From contig JAJZDM010000015.1 in the NCBI GenBank assembly GCA_021806005.1, positions 1 through 45,625 on the forward strand: a DNA stretch of 45,625 nt, read 5' to 3'. Positions 1 through 8,667 of this stretch are shown piece after piece. Each line of letters starts with the position of its first letter. Positions within the stretch are counted from its first letter, which is position 1. The DNA is from Acidobacteriota bacterium. GTDB taxonomy: Bacteria; Acidobacteriota; Terriglobia; Terriglobales; Acidobacteriaceae. The translations under genes were made by a program, and so were the position numbers. Under the pieces are notes generated by a model. That model was not told where the DNA came from, ran no database searches, and worked only from the letters and a program-made list of their open reading frames with translations.

Positions 1-433
1 GAGCGATCGCCCCCAGCGCATCCATATCCGCCGGGACACCAAATGTGTGAACCACCAGGATGGCCCGCGTCTTCGCAGTCATCACCTGCTCCACAGATGC
101 CGGATCCAGATTGAGGCTCACCGGATCGATCTCCGCAAACACCGGTGTGGCATTTACCTGAATCACGGCATTGGCAACCGCTATGAATGCGAAGGAAGGA
201 ACAATCACCTCGTCGCCCTTGCCCACCCCCAGAACCAGCAGCGCCAGATGCAAGCCGGCCGTTCCGGAGCTGACCGCCACCGCATGATCCACACCGTGGT
301 ACTCCGCCAGCGCTCTTTCAAAAGCTCCAAGTTCCGGTCCAAGGCTAAGCTGGGAGGTGCGCAAAACGGCCGTCACCGCGTTGATCTCTGCTTCTGTAAT
401 ATCCGGCGCAGCCAGTGGAATGCGCATTGTCAT
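1..433 (-). CDS. DegT/DnrJ/EryC1/StrS-family sugar aminotransferase (N-terminal part, runs off the left edge)
   Basis: PLP-dependent transaminase that would aminate a keto-sugar nucleotide at C4 during surface amino-sugar synthesis. About 144 N-terminal residues are visible. They begin MTMRIPLAAP and continue through a family-typical stretch with SLGPE near residue 31, SSGTAGLHLAL near residue 56 and DEVIVPSFAF near residue 77. The PLP-binding lysine lies in the missing part. The ATG at 433 overlaps the stop of the upstream epimerase gene (ATGA), so the two are probably translationally coupled. With the dehydratase and hydrolysing epimerase upstream, the order resembles the legionaminic acid or bacillosamine route. 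The exact sugar is an inference. Confidence 0.88.
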   Translation of the reverse strand, partial: MTMRIPLAAPDITEAEINAVTAVLRTSQLSLGPELGAFERALAEYHGVDHAVAVSSGTAGLHLALLVLGVGKGDEVIVPSFAFIAVANAVIQVNATPVFAEIDPVSLNLDPASVEQVMTAKTRAILVVHTFGVPADMDALGAIA

Positions 434-1623
434 GCCTCTCCTCTCGCATCTGAGACTGGAGCGGGTTGCTTCATCAGCAGACCGTCAAGCCGGACGGTCG
501 CAAGCACGGAAACAATCGCCTCAGCCGCGGTCCCATCGCCATAGGGATTCGTCATCCCGGCAAGGCCTTTGCGAAAGTCAACGCTCAGGGCGCGCTCAAT
601 GGCCGCGCCAATTGCTCCAGCATCCGCAGAAACATCCATCACGTTGCGGGCCCGCTCGCGGCCTTGCTGCCGGATGCCGACATTCACCACCGGCAAAGCA
701 AAGGACGCTGCTTCCATGATTCCGCTCGACGAGTTACCAATCATCGCGTCCACTTGCTGCAGCAGGCTCCAATAAGTAACAGCATCGAGATTGACAAAGA
801 TATGCGTATCAGCCCGTACCGTCGCGAGCTCCCTCGCGCGCTCGATCAGCGCATAGCTGCCGGCATCTGTATTGGGATACACAAAGATCAACTGTCCCGG
901 AGCCTGCGCAAGCGCCTCAAACAGAGCCTCGGCCTCTGCATTCGTGTCGCGCAGTATGGTAACCGGATGCCATGCCGCCAGCAGCGTTGGCGAGCTGAGC
1001 GTGACGCCAAGACGCTCTTCCAGCGCGGAACGCGTAAGGAGCTTCGACCTCCGAAGATGATCCAGGGAAGGTGCGCCCGCATGATGGACACGCCAGGATT
1101 CTTCCCCCATCGCAATCACGCGCCGGCGTGCAGTTTCGGTGGAGGTGAAATGGATGTGAGCAAGCTTCGTAAGTGCATTGCGCACCGCGTCGTCGATAGC
1201 TCCCTGGCTGATCTCGCCGCCCTCAATGTGCGCCATCGGAATGCGCAGCGCCAGAGCCACAGCCGCCGGCGCCAGCATCTCATAGCGATCGGCAATCACC
1301 AGCAAGAGATCCGGCCGCCACGCCGTGAGCGCATCCGCAAGGCTCAAAATGGCAAGCCCGATCGTCTTGGCCATTCCCGTATCCGTATCGGAGCTGAGCA
1401 GACACTCAATGCGGCCCAGAACAGGAAAACCGTCTCGTTCGATCTCCGCGATGGTCGCGCCAAAGTTGGGAGAGAGATGCGGGCCCAGCGCAAAGACGCC
1501 GAGTTCCACATCGGGTTGGTTGTTCAGTTCGCGCAGCGGCCAGTAAAGATGGCTGTAATCCGCGCGAGAGGTGGTAATCACGCCTATCCGCCGTTTGCCC
1601 CGCATAGCCTCGCCCCCAATCAC
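430..1623 (-). CDS. neuC: UDP-N-acetylglucosamine 2-epimerase, hydrolysing (NeuC/LegG type)
   Basis: A 397-residue Epimerase_2-family enzyme, expected to hydrolyse a UDP-sugar with inversion at C2 and release a free ManNAc-type sugar for nonulosonic acid synthesis. The N-terminus has the family-typical GVITTSRADYSHL (near residue 14). Further motifs are HIEGGEIS (near residue 132) and GNSSSGIMEA near residue 296, which is the nucleotide-sugar binding region. The start could be the GTG at 1623, whose GTGA overlap couples it to the dehydratase gene, or the ATG at 1605, which has a GGGGGCGAGG stretch just upstream. The neighbours support a nonulosonic acid or related pathway. ManNAc versus a 6-deoxy-diamino sugar cannot be decided from sequence. 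Confidence 0.9.
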   Translation of the reverse strand: MIGGEAMRGKRRIGVITTSRADYSHLYWPLRELNNQPDVELGVFALGPHLSPNFGATIAEIERDGFPVLGRIECLLSSDTDTGMAKTIGLAILSLADALTAWRPDLLLVIADRYEMLAPAAVALALRIPMAHIEGGEISQGAIDDAVRNALTKLAHIHFTSTETARRRVIAMGEESWRVHHAGAPSLDHLRRSKLLTRSALEERLGVTLSSPTLLAAWHPVTILRDTNAEAEALFEALAQAPGQLIFVYPNTDAGSYALIERARELATVRADTHIFVNLDAVTYWSLLQQVDAMIGNSSSGIMEAASFALPVVNVGIRQQGRERARNVMDVSADAGAIGAAIERALSVDFRKGLAGMTNPYGDGTAAEAIVSVLATVRLDGLLMKQPAPVSDARGEA

Positions 1624-2717
1624 GCCGTTACCCGCGCAGAACGTTCAGCGGCTAGCGATAACAGCGTCTGGCTCGGTCTGTACTCCGGAACCAGGGCCTG
1701 CAAGTGCCTCAGCGCTTCCATAACGTCGCGCGCATCGAGCGCCATGCGCAGCCGGGCAAGCGCAGTGCGCAACTTGTCGTTAGCCAACGCCGGCGATGCA
1801 ATCGAAATCATTCCCTTTGCCGGTGCGGGTCCTGCCGTCTCCGCCCTGGACAAGAACTGCTCTGCCTCTTTGTCGCCCGCGCGCAGCCCTGTGAAACACA
1901 CGGAAATGGAACGGTCCGGAGCCAGCTCGCGAATCATGAAGCTCGCCAGATCCGTAATTCGATGCGCTGCAGGCAAAGCGGGGGCCAGCAGCACAGGCGG
2001 TTCCGCCTCCAGCGCTGCAAAGAGCAACATGTTCACCGCTTCATCCAGCGTAACAAAGTACCGGCTGACAGCCGCTCCCGTCACGGAGAGCGGACCGCCG
2101 GTCGCGATCTGCCTGGCGAATACCTCGACGACACTGCCGCGTGAGGCCAGCACGTTGCCCAGCCGCAGCGCCGTCCCACCTGCAGAGAGCACAATCTGCT
2201 CAGCTATCCGCTTCGTCGCGCCCATGATGGACGCTGGAGCAACGGCTTTATCCGTGGAAAGCAGAATGACGCGTGCACCGGCAGCCGCCTCAACCAGAGT
2301 AAGCGTTCCGAAGACATTGTTCTCTATCGCCGCCAAAGGCTGGTCTTCGAGCAGCGGAACGTGCTTGAAAGCACCGGCATGAAACACCAGCTTCGGTGAG
2401 CGCTGGGCAAAGATGTCCTCCAGGAGTGCGCGATCTCCCACGCTTCCCAGCCAAAACTCCGTCGGTACGTCTACACCGGCTTCATCCCATTGGCGCTGCA
2501 GCGTATAAAGATTGCTCTCTGAGGCATCCAGGAGCACGAGCCGCGGTGGTTCAAGCGCAGCCAGACGCATCGCAAGCGCGGAGCCGATCGACCCTCCCGC
2601 GCCAACCACAAGAACTGGCGTCTGGTGCAATCGTTTGAGGGTGTCATCCGCCGGCGGCTCTATCTCCGGACGAGCCAGAAAATCGCCCCAGTCCAGCATT
2701 TTGGTGCACGAGATCAT
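1620..2717 (-). CDS. CapD/FlaA1-type NDP-sugar 4,6-dehydratase (short SDR, no membrane domain)
   Basis: Extended short-chain dehydrogenase expected to convert UDP-GlcNAc to a 4-keto-6-deoxy sugar. The Rossmann motif GAGGSIGS lies about 40 residues into the protein. STDKAV and MGATK follow, where Met takes the place of the usual SDR Tyr, as in WbpM/PglF-type enzymes. The start ATG at 2717 gives 365 residues, and an ATG at 2699 is also possible. The frame stays open to 2933, but that part would overlap the divergent gene at 2876 and has no family similarity. WbpM/PglF enzymes carry N-terminal membrane helices that this protein lacks. It is the first gene of a minus-strand operon with neuC and the aminotransferase. 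Confidence 0.85.
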   Translation of the reverse strand: MISCTKMLDWGDFLARPEIEPPADDTLKRLHQTPVLVVGAGGSIGSALAMRLAALEPPRLVLLDASESNLYTLQRQWDEAGVDVPTEFWLGSVGDRALLEDIFAQRSPKLVFHAGAFKHVPLLEDQPLAAIENNVFGTLTLVEAAAGARVILLSTDKAVAPASIMGATKRIAEQIVLSAGGTALRLGNVLASRGSVVEVFARQIATGGPLSVTGAAVSRYFVTLDEAVNMLLFAALEAEPPVLLAPALPAAHRITDLASFMIRELAPDRSISVCFTGLRAGDKEAEQFLSRAETAGPAPAKGMISIASPALANDKLRTALARLRMALDARDVMEALRHLQALVPEYRPSQTLLSLAAERSARVTA

Positions 2718-2875
2718 GCCCGCAGTATAAATTGATGCCAGCTGCGCGATGGCGTCTCCAGCCAGGCTTCCTGCCGCCGCAGCGATCTTTGGGATCCGTA
2801 TTCCGCATATACTGGGCCCTGACGTGATTCCAGGGGTGCCATCTGCCGCGCCACCGAAGAGAGTATCCGATAACA
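2718..2875. promoter_or_regulatory. Divergent intergenic region with candidate promoters
   Basis: This 158-base gap separates the minus-strand sugar operon from the plus-strand TPR/CRTAC1 gene, so it should carry both promoters. On the plus strand TATACT occurs at 2808-2813, with no good -35 at 17 bases (ATCTTT at 2785-2790). On the minus strand TATACT occurs about 8 bases before the ATG at 2717, which would suit the alternative start at 2699 better. Both are judged by eye only. Confidence 0.3.
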
Positions 2876-5800
2876 ATGCGGGTTCGAATTGCTTGGTATT
2901 TCTTGCTTGTAATCTCTGCCGCAACGCCTGCACATGCGGTGACGGAAAAGCGTGACAACCTGGAAGCGATCCAGCTGAACAATCAAGGTGTTGCGTTCAT
3001 GGGTCAGCAGTCCACGGAACGCGCTGCTGGGGCTTTTGCAGCAGCTTTCAAGATGGATCCCGGTTTCGCCCAAGCGGAGATCAACGAGGGAATCGCACTC
3101 TACACGCTGCAAAAGCTGAATGACGCCGAGCAGGTGCTGCGCAAGGCCATTGATATCGATCCCGATAGCGCGCAAGCCTGGTACAACCTGGGCTTGACGC
3201 AACACTCGAAATACCAGTTAGCTCAGGCGGCGGCCAGCTTCGAGCACGCGATGACCCTTGATCCTCACGATGCGGATTCGCTCTACTTTGAAGGAGCCTG
3301 CTACGAAGAGATGGGCCAATTCGCCAAGGCCATCCCGCTCTTCCAGAAGACACTTGAAATCAATTCCTATCATGCCTCGGCGGAGTTCGGCCTGGCCAGG
3401 TCCCTGATGCGTATCGGACATACGTCGGAGGCCAGGGAGGACTTCAAACGCTTCCAACACTTGACCAGCGCCAAACTCGGCACGCCGATGGGTCTGGCCT
3501 ATGGAGAACAAGGGCACTACTCGATCGTTACGGCAGTCAAAGGGCCACAGACAGGTGCACACAAGATGATTCCCGTGCACCTGGTGGCCATGCCAATGAT
3601 CTCTGGAAACGAGCAATCCGCCTGGACGTCCACCGGTGGCGCTTGCATGATCGATGCCACCGGTTCCGGGCAGATGGATCTGGTGCTGATGCAGTCTGGA
3701 CCCCAGGCCATTCGCATCCTGCACCGGCGCGGCGATGGGAGCTTTCAGCAGCTTGACGCAGTGGCCATGGGCCTCAACGCCAGCGGCCACGCTGAAGCCT
3801 GCACCGTGGGAGACGACACCGGGGACGGACGAAACGATCTCGCGGTGGCCATGGACGATGCGGTCCTTCTCTTTCGCAACCTGGGTCACGGCAAGTTTCA
3901 GAACGTTACGGCGGAAGCAGGCCTGACCCCGCGCAACAAACCCATGGGAATCACGTTTGTCGACTACGACCACGACGGCGATCTGGACCTCTTCCTCACT
4001 GGATCACCATTGAACCCTGGAAGCGAGTCCGACGTTCTTTGGCACAACAACGGCAACGGCACGTTTACTGAGCGAACCCGGGAGACCGGATTAGCTGGAA
4101 GCGGCACAACTGTTGGCGCAACCCTGACCGACTTCAATAACGATCGCGCCGTGGACCTTGCGGTGACCGGCGACGGAGCAGCGCCTGTCTTGTACATCAA
4201 CCCGAGGGATGGCAAGTGGCCGACTCAGCCGTTATATCAGGGGGAAAATCTCCCCCCCACCACAGGAATCGCCGTCTTCGACTACAACAAGGATGGCTGG
4301 ATGGACATCGCCGTCACCCACTCCGGCGCGCCGGGACTCACCCTGTGGCGCAATCGTGCAACTCCCGATCATGTGTCCCGGAGATTTGAGCGTGTACCTC
4401 TGCCCCTGCATGGCGCCTTGCGCGGCTGGGGCGTGACCCCCATCGACATTGACAACGACGGTTGGATCGATCTCGCAGCGATCGTGGATACAGGCTCCGG
4501 ACCGGAGGTGCGGGTCTTCCGCAACCGTGGGGATGGCACGTTTCAGGATGTGAGCAAGACGCTCGGACTTGACAACGTGAAGCTCAAGAACCCGCGCGGA
4601 CTGCTTGCGGCTGATCTGGAAGATGATGGCGCCACGGACCTCATTGTCACCCAGCTTGATGCGCCGCCCGTGCTGCTGCACAATGCAGGCGCAAACAAGA
4701 ACCACTTTGTGCGCCTCGACCTCACGGGCAACGCTGACAACAAAACTGGATTGGGTGCCAAGGTAGAGGTCTTCGCCAACGGCCTCTGGCAGAAGTGGGA
4801 GCTGCCCGGCGCCTCCGGTTACCAGACGCAAGGCCCACCGCAGATTCTCATTGGACTGGGCAAGGCCGAAGGCATCAATCTGCTGCGCATCCTTTGGCCC
4901 ACCGGCGTCTTGCAGGACGAGATCGATCTGCCCCATACCGAAACCATCACCGAAACAGAGGTTGACCGGCGCGGCAGCTCTTGCCCGGTTCTGTTCGTCT
5001 GGAACGGAAGCAAGTACAAGTTCATCACCGACGTCCTTGGCGCAGGCGTTGTTGGTCACTGGTTTTCGCCTACGCTGCACAACATTCCCCGCCCCAGCGA
5101 GTGGGTCAGGATCGACGGCGCCGATGTTTCTCCGGTGAATGGAAAAGTGAGTGTTCGTTTCATGGAACCGATGGAGGAGGTGAACTACATCGACCAGCTG
5201 CGGCTGGTTGCCGTGGACCACCCCGACAACGTAGAGGTCAATCCCAGTGAGCGATTCCTCGACGATCCCCCGTTCGCTTCGGGCCGCGTGGTGGCCAGTA
5301 TGGAAGCGCGTCCGCCCGTGGCAGCGTGGGACGGCAACGGCCTTGATGTGCTGCATAAGCTTCTCCAGCGCGATCACCAGTTCGCAAGCGGATTCACGCC
5401 GCTGCAGTATGACGGCTTTGCCAACCTTCACGCGCTGACACTGGATCTGGGCAGGATCGATCCCAAAGCTCCCTTGCGGCTGCTCATGACAGGCTACGTC
5501 GATTACTTCAGCGCCACTTCTCTCTACGCTGCCTGGCAGGCAGGCGTACGACCGATCGCCCCTTACGTCGAGGCACAACTTCCTGATGGCAAATGGCAGC
5601 GCATCACCGGCGAGGCCGGATTCCCCGCCGGCCTGGAGCGCACCATGGTCTTGAACCTGACGGGCAAGCTACCGCCCGGCGCCCAACGCATCCGGCTCAT
5701 GACGAATCTCCAGATCTACTGGGATCAGGTACTCATCGACAACCAGGCGCCAGGCAGCTTCCGCACCACAGAGTTGCCGCTCGACTTCGCCACGGAGCAG

Positions 5801-6346
5801 TTTCAAGGCTATCCCAAGGAGATCGACGGAGCCAGCCCTGGGGATCTCAGTTACAGCTACAATCTCGCAAGCCTCACCGGTCCCTTCCAGCACGAACGCG
5901 GCGACTACACGCACTTCGGGGATGTAACTCCTCTTCTCAAAGGCGCCGATGACCGCTTCGCCATCTTTGGCAGCGGCGAAGGCATCGCGGCGGAGTTCAA
6001 TACATCCAATCTGCCCTCACTTCCCACAGGCTGGAAGCGTGATTACTTCTTCTATGCAAACGGATATGAGAAGGACATGGACTGGTGGGACTCCTCACCG
6101 TTTACCGTGACGCCGCTTCCCTTCCATGAGATGGTCTCCTATCCGTATCCCGTCCAGCAAGGCTTTCCAACCAGTGCCGCCGCGCTTCGGTACCGACTGA
6201 ATTGGAACGATCGGTATGTCTCGGGAGACCCCACGGGGCTGCATCAGTTCCACTATCAATGGCTTCCTTCCACCCCGCAGGACGATCGCTCCACGGATAT
6301 ACGGAAGCACGCGCCTGCTTTCACCAACCAGCAGCAGGTCCCGTAG
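2876..6346 (+). CDS. Secreted TPR + FG-GAP/VCBS + ASPIC/UnbV (CRTAC1-type) protein, 1,156 aa
   Basis: Large exported protein of unknown function. A signal peptide ends at THAHA-type residues PAHA-V (about residue 22). Roughly four to five TPRs follow (about 29-195). Then come about seven FG-GAP/VCBS blades, each with an acidic calcium-type loop such as DYDHDGDLDL, DYNKDGWMDI and DIDNDGWIDL (about 250-590). An ASPIC/UnbV domain with GLGAKVEV and LRILWPTG spans about 610-690. The remaining 450 residues, from SSCPVLFVWNG on, match no domain I recognise. TPR plus ASPIC architectures are common in acidobacterial and planctomycete secretomes. It may share a transcript with the gene at 6436 (89-base gap). 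A second ASPIC protein lies at 10961. Confidence 0.88.
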   Translation: MRVRIAWYFLLVISAATPAHAVTEKRDNLEAIQLNNQGVAFMGQQSTERAAGAFAAAFKMDPGFAQAEINEGIALYTLQKLNDAEQVLRKAIDIDPDSAQAWYNLGLTQHSKYQLAQAAASFEHAMTLDPHDADSLYFEGACYEEMGQFAKAIPLFQKTLEINSYHASAEFGLARSLMRIGHTSEAREDFKRFQHLTSAKLGTPMGLAYGEQGHYSIVTAVKGPQTGAHKMIPVHLVAMPMISGNEQSAWTSTGGACMIDATGSGQMDLVLMQSGPQAIRILHRRGDGSFQQLDAVAMGLNASGHAEACTVGDDTGDGRNDLAVAMDDAVLLFRNLGHGKFQNVTAEAGLTPRNKPMGITFVDYDHDGDLDLFLTGSPLNPGSESDVLWHNNGNGTFTERTRETGLAGSGTTVGATLTDFNNDRAVDLAVTGDGAAPVLYINPRDGKWPTQPLYQGENLPPTTGIAVFDYNKDGWMDIAVTHSGAPGLTLWRNRATPDHVSRRFERVPLPLHGALRGWGVTPIDIDNDGWIDLAAIVDTGSGPEVRVFRNRGDGTFQDVSKTLGLDNVKLKNPRGLLAADLEDDGATDLIVTQLDAPPVLLHNAGANKNHFVRLDLTGNADNKTGLGAKVEVFANGLWQKWELPGASGYQTQGPPQILIGLGKAEGINLLRILWPTGVLQDEIDLPHTETITETEVDRRGSSCPVLFVWNGSKYKFITDVLGAGVVGHWFSPTLHNIPRPSEWVRIDGADVSPVNGKVSVRFMEPMEEVNYIDQLRLVAVDHPDNVEVNPSERFLDDPPFASGRVVASMEARPPVAAWDGNGLDVLHKLLQRDHQFASGFTPLQYDGFANLHALTLDLGRIDPKAPLRLLMTGYVDYFSATSLYAAWQAGVRPIAPYVEAQLPDGKWQRITGEAGFPAGLERTMVLNLTGKLPPGAQRIRLMTNLQIYWDQVLIDNQAPGSFRTTELPLDFATEQFQGYPKEIDGASPGDLSYSYNLASLTGPFQHERGDYTHFGDVTPLLKGADDRFAIFGSGEGIAAEFNTSNLPSLPTGWKRDYFFYANGYEKDMDWWDSSPFTVTPLPFHEMVSYPYPVQQGFPTSAAALRYRLNWNDRYVSGDPTGLHQFHYQWLPSTPQDDRSTDIRKHAPAFTNQQQVP

Positions 6347-6435
6347 AGATGCGCCGCATCTGCCGGCATACATCGAATCAGTGCGGGCAGGTCACGCCAC
6401 ACTGCACCACAATCAAGAAATAAGGAGAAGCGAGC

Positions 6436-6957
6436 ATGATAGCGCGATCCATAGCAAACCGGGTTACAAAAGGAATGTTGATCCTGGCGATTGCAGTTGC
6501 ACCCCTCGCAACCAGGGCACAAGTGAAGGGGGCGGTTCTGCAACCCACAGCGCTACAAAGTCTGATCCCGGCAACCGTCTTCTATCGCGGTCAGACAGCA
6601 ACCACTCAGTTGCGCAACTCCGGGGGAGTGAAGTTTGAAGACGGCTACTACATTCTTGCGGCCCTTGTGGATACATCAGGGTACTCCAACGCCATCCAGG
6701 ATGACTTTCAAGCTTATTTCATTACCGAGGTTCCGATTCGTATCAATGGAATGAAACTGGGGGCCGGTGTCTACGGTATTGGCTTTGTGGCCGGCAGAAA
6801 GTTCGTAATAACCGATGTGGGCGGCCATAAAGTGCTCACTGTCGATTCTGTTACAGACAGCAGCCTCAAGCGGCCCAGGCCTCTGAACGTCCTCGCCGAA
6901 CCAGGCGGGAAGTTCCACCTGTGCGAGGGGCGCGATTATGTGGTCCTGAGCAGGTAG
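6436..6957 (+). CDS. Small secreted protein of unknown function
   Basis: A 173-residue protein with a clear signal peptide: basic N-terminus, the core GMLILAIAVAPLA and a likely cleavage after TRA (about residue 28). The mature part is about 145 residues, beta-rich in appearance, with one cysteine near the C-terminus (HLCEGRD). AAGGAG sits 10 bases before the ATG, a strong ribosome site. It follows the large TPR/CRTAC1 gene on the same strand and precedes an amidase. I do not recognise the family. Proteins of this look (FYRGQTATTQLRNSGG, DGYYILAALVDTSGY) seem typical of acidobacterial periplasmic hypotheticals, but that is an impression rather than a search result. Confidence 0.8.
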   Translation: MIARSIANRVTKGMLILAIAVAPLATRAQVKGAVLQPTALQSLIPATVFYRGQTATTQLRNSGGVKFEDGYYILAALVDTSGYSNAIQDDFQAYFITEVPIRINGMKLGAGVYGIGFVAGRKFVITDVGGHKVLTVDSVTDSSLKRPRPLNVLAEPGGKFHLCEGRDYVVLSR

Positions 6958-7073
6958 AACCTGGAACATATCGAGATGATTGCGGTTGACTTGCCCTTGC
7001 CGGGCAAAGCTCCTTTCCTGCCCCTGCAAGCTCTCTGCTCTCCAGCGCCGGAGTGGACTTGAGAACCAACATC

Positions 7074-8495
7074 ATGACCGAATCTGACTCCAACCTGCAT
7101 CTCACACCAGCCGTAGCGCAACTGGAGCTGCTGCGCACCGGCAGGCTCGCCGTCGCGGAACTGGCTGAGGCGCATCTACGGCAGATCCAGCGGCTCAATC
7201 CTGCGCTGAACGCATTCGCAGACTTTGATGCGGAGCGCGTACGTGCTCAGGCCCGGCGCATGGACGCATCGACAGGCGTCCGAGGGCCGCTTTACGGGCT
7301 ACCAGTTACGGTCAAGTCGTCGATTGCCGCCGCAGGCTTTCGTTGTGAGATGGGCAGCCTGCTCCATCGCGGCGACATCCCTCGCGAAGACGCCGTCGTG
7401 GTGGCGCGACTGCGCGCTGCCGGAGCCTTGATTCTCGGCACCACCAACTGTCCCGAGTTTCTGATGGCCTACGAGACAGCGAACCTGCTCCACGGGCGGA
7501 CGCATAACCCCTGGGACCTGGAACGGACGCCCGGAGGATCGAGCGGCGGCGAATCAGCTGCCATCGCCGCCGGGCTCTCGGCGGCCGGGCTGGGCAGTGA
7601 CAGCGGCGGATCGGTGCGCGTACCCGCGCACTTCACCGGCATCTGCTCACTGAAACCCACTCCGGGACGCATTCCCGGCATGGGTCACCTGCCGCCATGC
7701 GTGGGGCCATTTTCAATCCTCGGAGCCATCGGCCCCATGGCGCGCACCATAAGCGACGTGACCCTGCTGTTTCAGACTTTGAGCGGGCAGGATCCGGGTG
7801 ACCCATGCAGTCCTCCGCTGCCGCTGCTTGAGACCAACCGCCAGCAATTATGCGCCCGACCCATCGGCTACTTTGAGGACGACGGGCTGATTCCTGTCAC
7901 GCCGGAGACGCGCGCCGCCGTTCGGGCTGCCGCTCAAGCCATTCGCGAAGCGGGATTTCGTGTTGAACCCTTCCGGCCCAGCACACTGGAGGCCTTGCGC
8001 CGCCTGTGGTGGAAGTTTTTTGTGCAGTGCGGGGCCATGTTTTATGAGCCCGCAATCCGCGACAGACGCGAGCAACTGAGCCCCATCTTCACGGAGTTCC
8101 TCGGCATCGCGGAATCAGCCCGGCCGCTCACCGCAGCGCAGTTGCTGGACACCTGGGCTGAACTGGATATCACTCGCGCCAGAACGTTGGCCGAGATGCG
8201 CAACTACACGGCTCTGCTCTGCCCTGTGTCCAGCATCCCGGCCTTTCGCCACGGCGAGCGGCAATGGAATATCGAAGGCCAGACCGTCGAGTATCTCGAT
8301 GCCGTGCGGCACACCCAATGGTTCAATGCGCTGGCCGCACCTGCCGCAGTGGTTCCCGTGGGCAAATCCGCGCAGGGTTTGCCGATCTGCGTGCAGATTG
8401 CGGCCAGGCCCTTCGAAGACGAGACGGTTTTGGGCGTCGCCGCAGTGCTGGATGCGGCATTCGGATACAGCCCACCTCCCATCGCAACGTTGTAA
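7074..8495 (+). CDS. Amidase signature family hydrolase (GatA/FAAH-like)
   Basis: Ser-cisSer-Lys amidase. Counting from an in-frame GTG at 7053, the triad is Lys88 (GLPVTVKSS), cis-Ser163 (GGSSGGE) and nucleophile Ser187 (SDSGGSVR). The 24-residue spacing between the two serines matches fatty acid amide hydrolase. No signal peptide is visible, so it is probably cytoplasmic. No gatB or gatC lies nearby and the C-terminal half is diverged from GatA, so a catabolic amidase is likelier than tRNA amidotransferase. Its substrate is unknown. The start is either the GTG at 7053 or the ATG at 7074, and neither has a strong ribosome site. A hairpin follows the gene. Confidence 0.87.
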   Translation: MTESDSNLHLTPAVAQLELLRTGRLAVAELAEAHLRQIQRLNPALNAFADFDAERVRAQARRMDASTGVRGPLYGLPVTVKSSIAAAGFRCEMGSLLHRGDIPREDAVVVARLRAAGALILGTTNCPEFLMAYETANLLHGRTHNPWDLERTPGGSSGGESAAIAAGLSAAGLGSDSGGSVRVPAHFTGICSLKPTPGRIPGMGHLPPCVGPFSILGAIGPMARTISDVTLLFQTLSGQDPGDPCSPPLPLLETNRQQLCARPIGYFEDDGLIPVTPETRAAVRAAAQAIREAGFRVEPFRPSTLEALRRLWWKFFVQCGAMFYEPAIRDRREQLSPIFTEFLGIAESARPLTAAQLLDTWAELDITRARTLAEMRNYTALLCPVSSIPAFRHGERQWNIEGQTVEYLDAVRHTQWFNALAAPAAVVPVGKSAQGLPICVQIAARPFEDETVLGVAAVLDAAFGYSPPPIATL

Positions 8496-8590
8496 TCCAA
8501 TCGCCGTCGATCCAGCTCTCCAGGCAATCTCGATCCCTTCTCTGCACCAAGAGAGGAAGAGAAACAGCAGCAGCCTTGCGATCGACTCCA

Positions 8591-8612
8591 ACCTCCATCT
8601 TTTGATGGAGGT
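8591..8612. promoter_or_regulatory. Perfect 9-bp inverted repeat with TTTT loop upstream of DAHP synthase
   Basis: ACCTCCATC (8591-8599), TTTT, GATGGAGGT (8604-8612) is a perfect inverted repeat 95 bases after the amidase stop and 20 bases before a consensus TATAAT. No T-run follows on either strand, so it is a poor intrinsic terminator. Position and symmetry fit an operator or an RNA hairpin equally well. Confidence 0.5.
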
Positions 8613-8632
8613 AAGACGATAAACGACCACCG

Positions 8633-8638
8633 TATAAT
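8633..8638 (+). promoter_or_regulatory. Candidate -10 element (TATAAT) for the DAHP synthase operon
   Basis: An exact TATAAT lies 30 bases before the GTG start at 8668. The sequence 17 bases upstream (GGTAAG) is not a good -35. TTGATG at 8602-8607 resembles one but is 25 bases away and lies inside the inverted repeat. An activator-dependent promoter is possible. Confidence 0.45.
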
Positions 8639-8667
8639 TCAATCTCTCCCAGAATGGAGCGTGCTAC

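Noticed and set aside
466-2382. Long open frame (638 codons) on the plus strand
   Set aside because: It is antisense to the dehydratase and epimerase genes, rich in Arg/Ser/Ala and without any motif; a GC-bias shadow.
2876-2895. GGTTCGAATTGC, similar to a tRNA T-loop
   Set aside because: It codes for the start of the TPR/CRTAC1 signal peptide and no acceptor or anticodon arm surrounds it.
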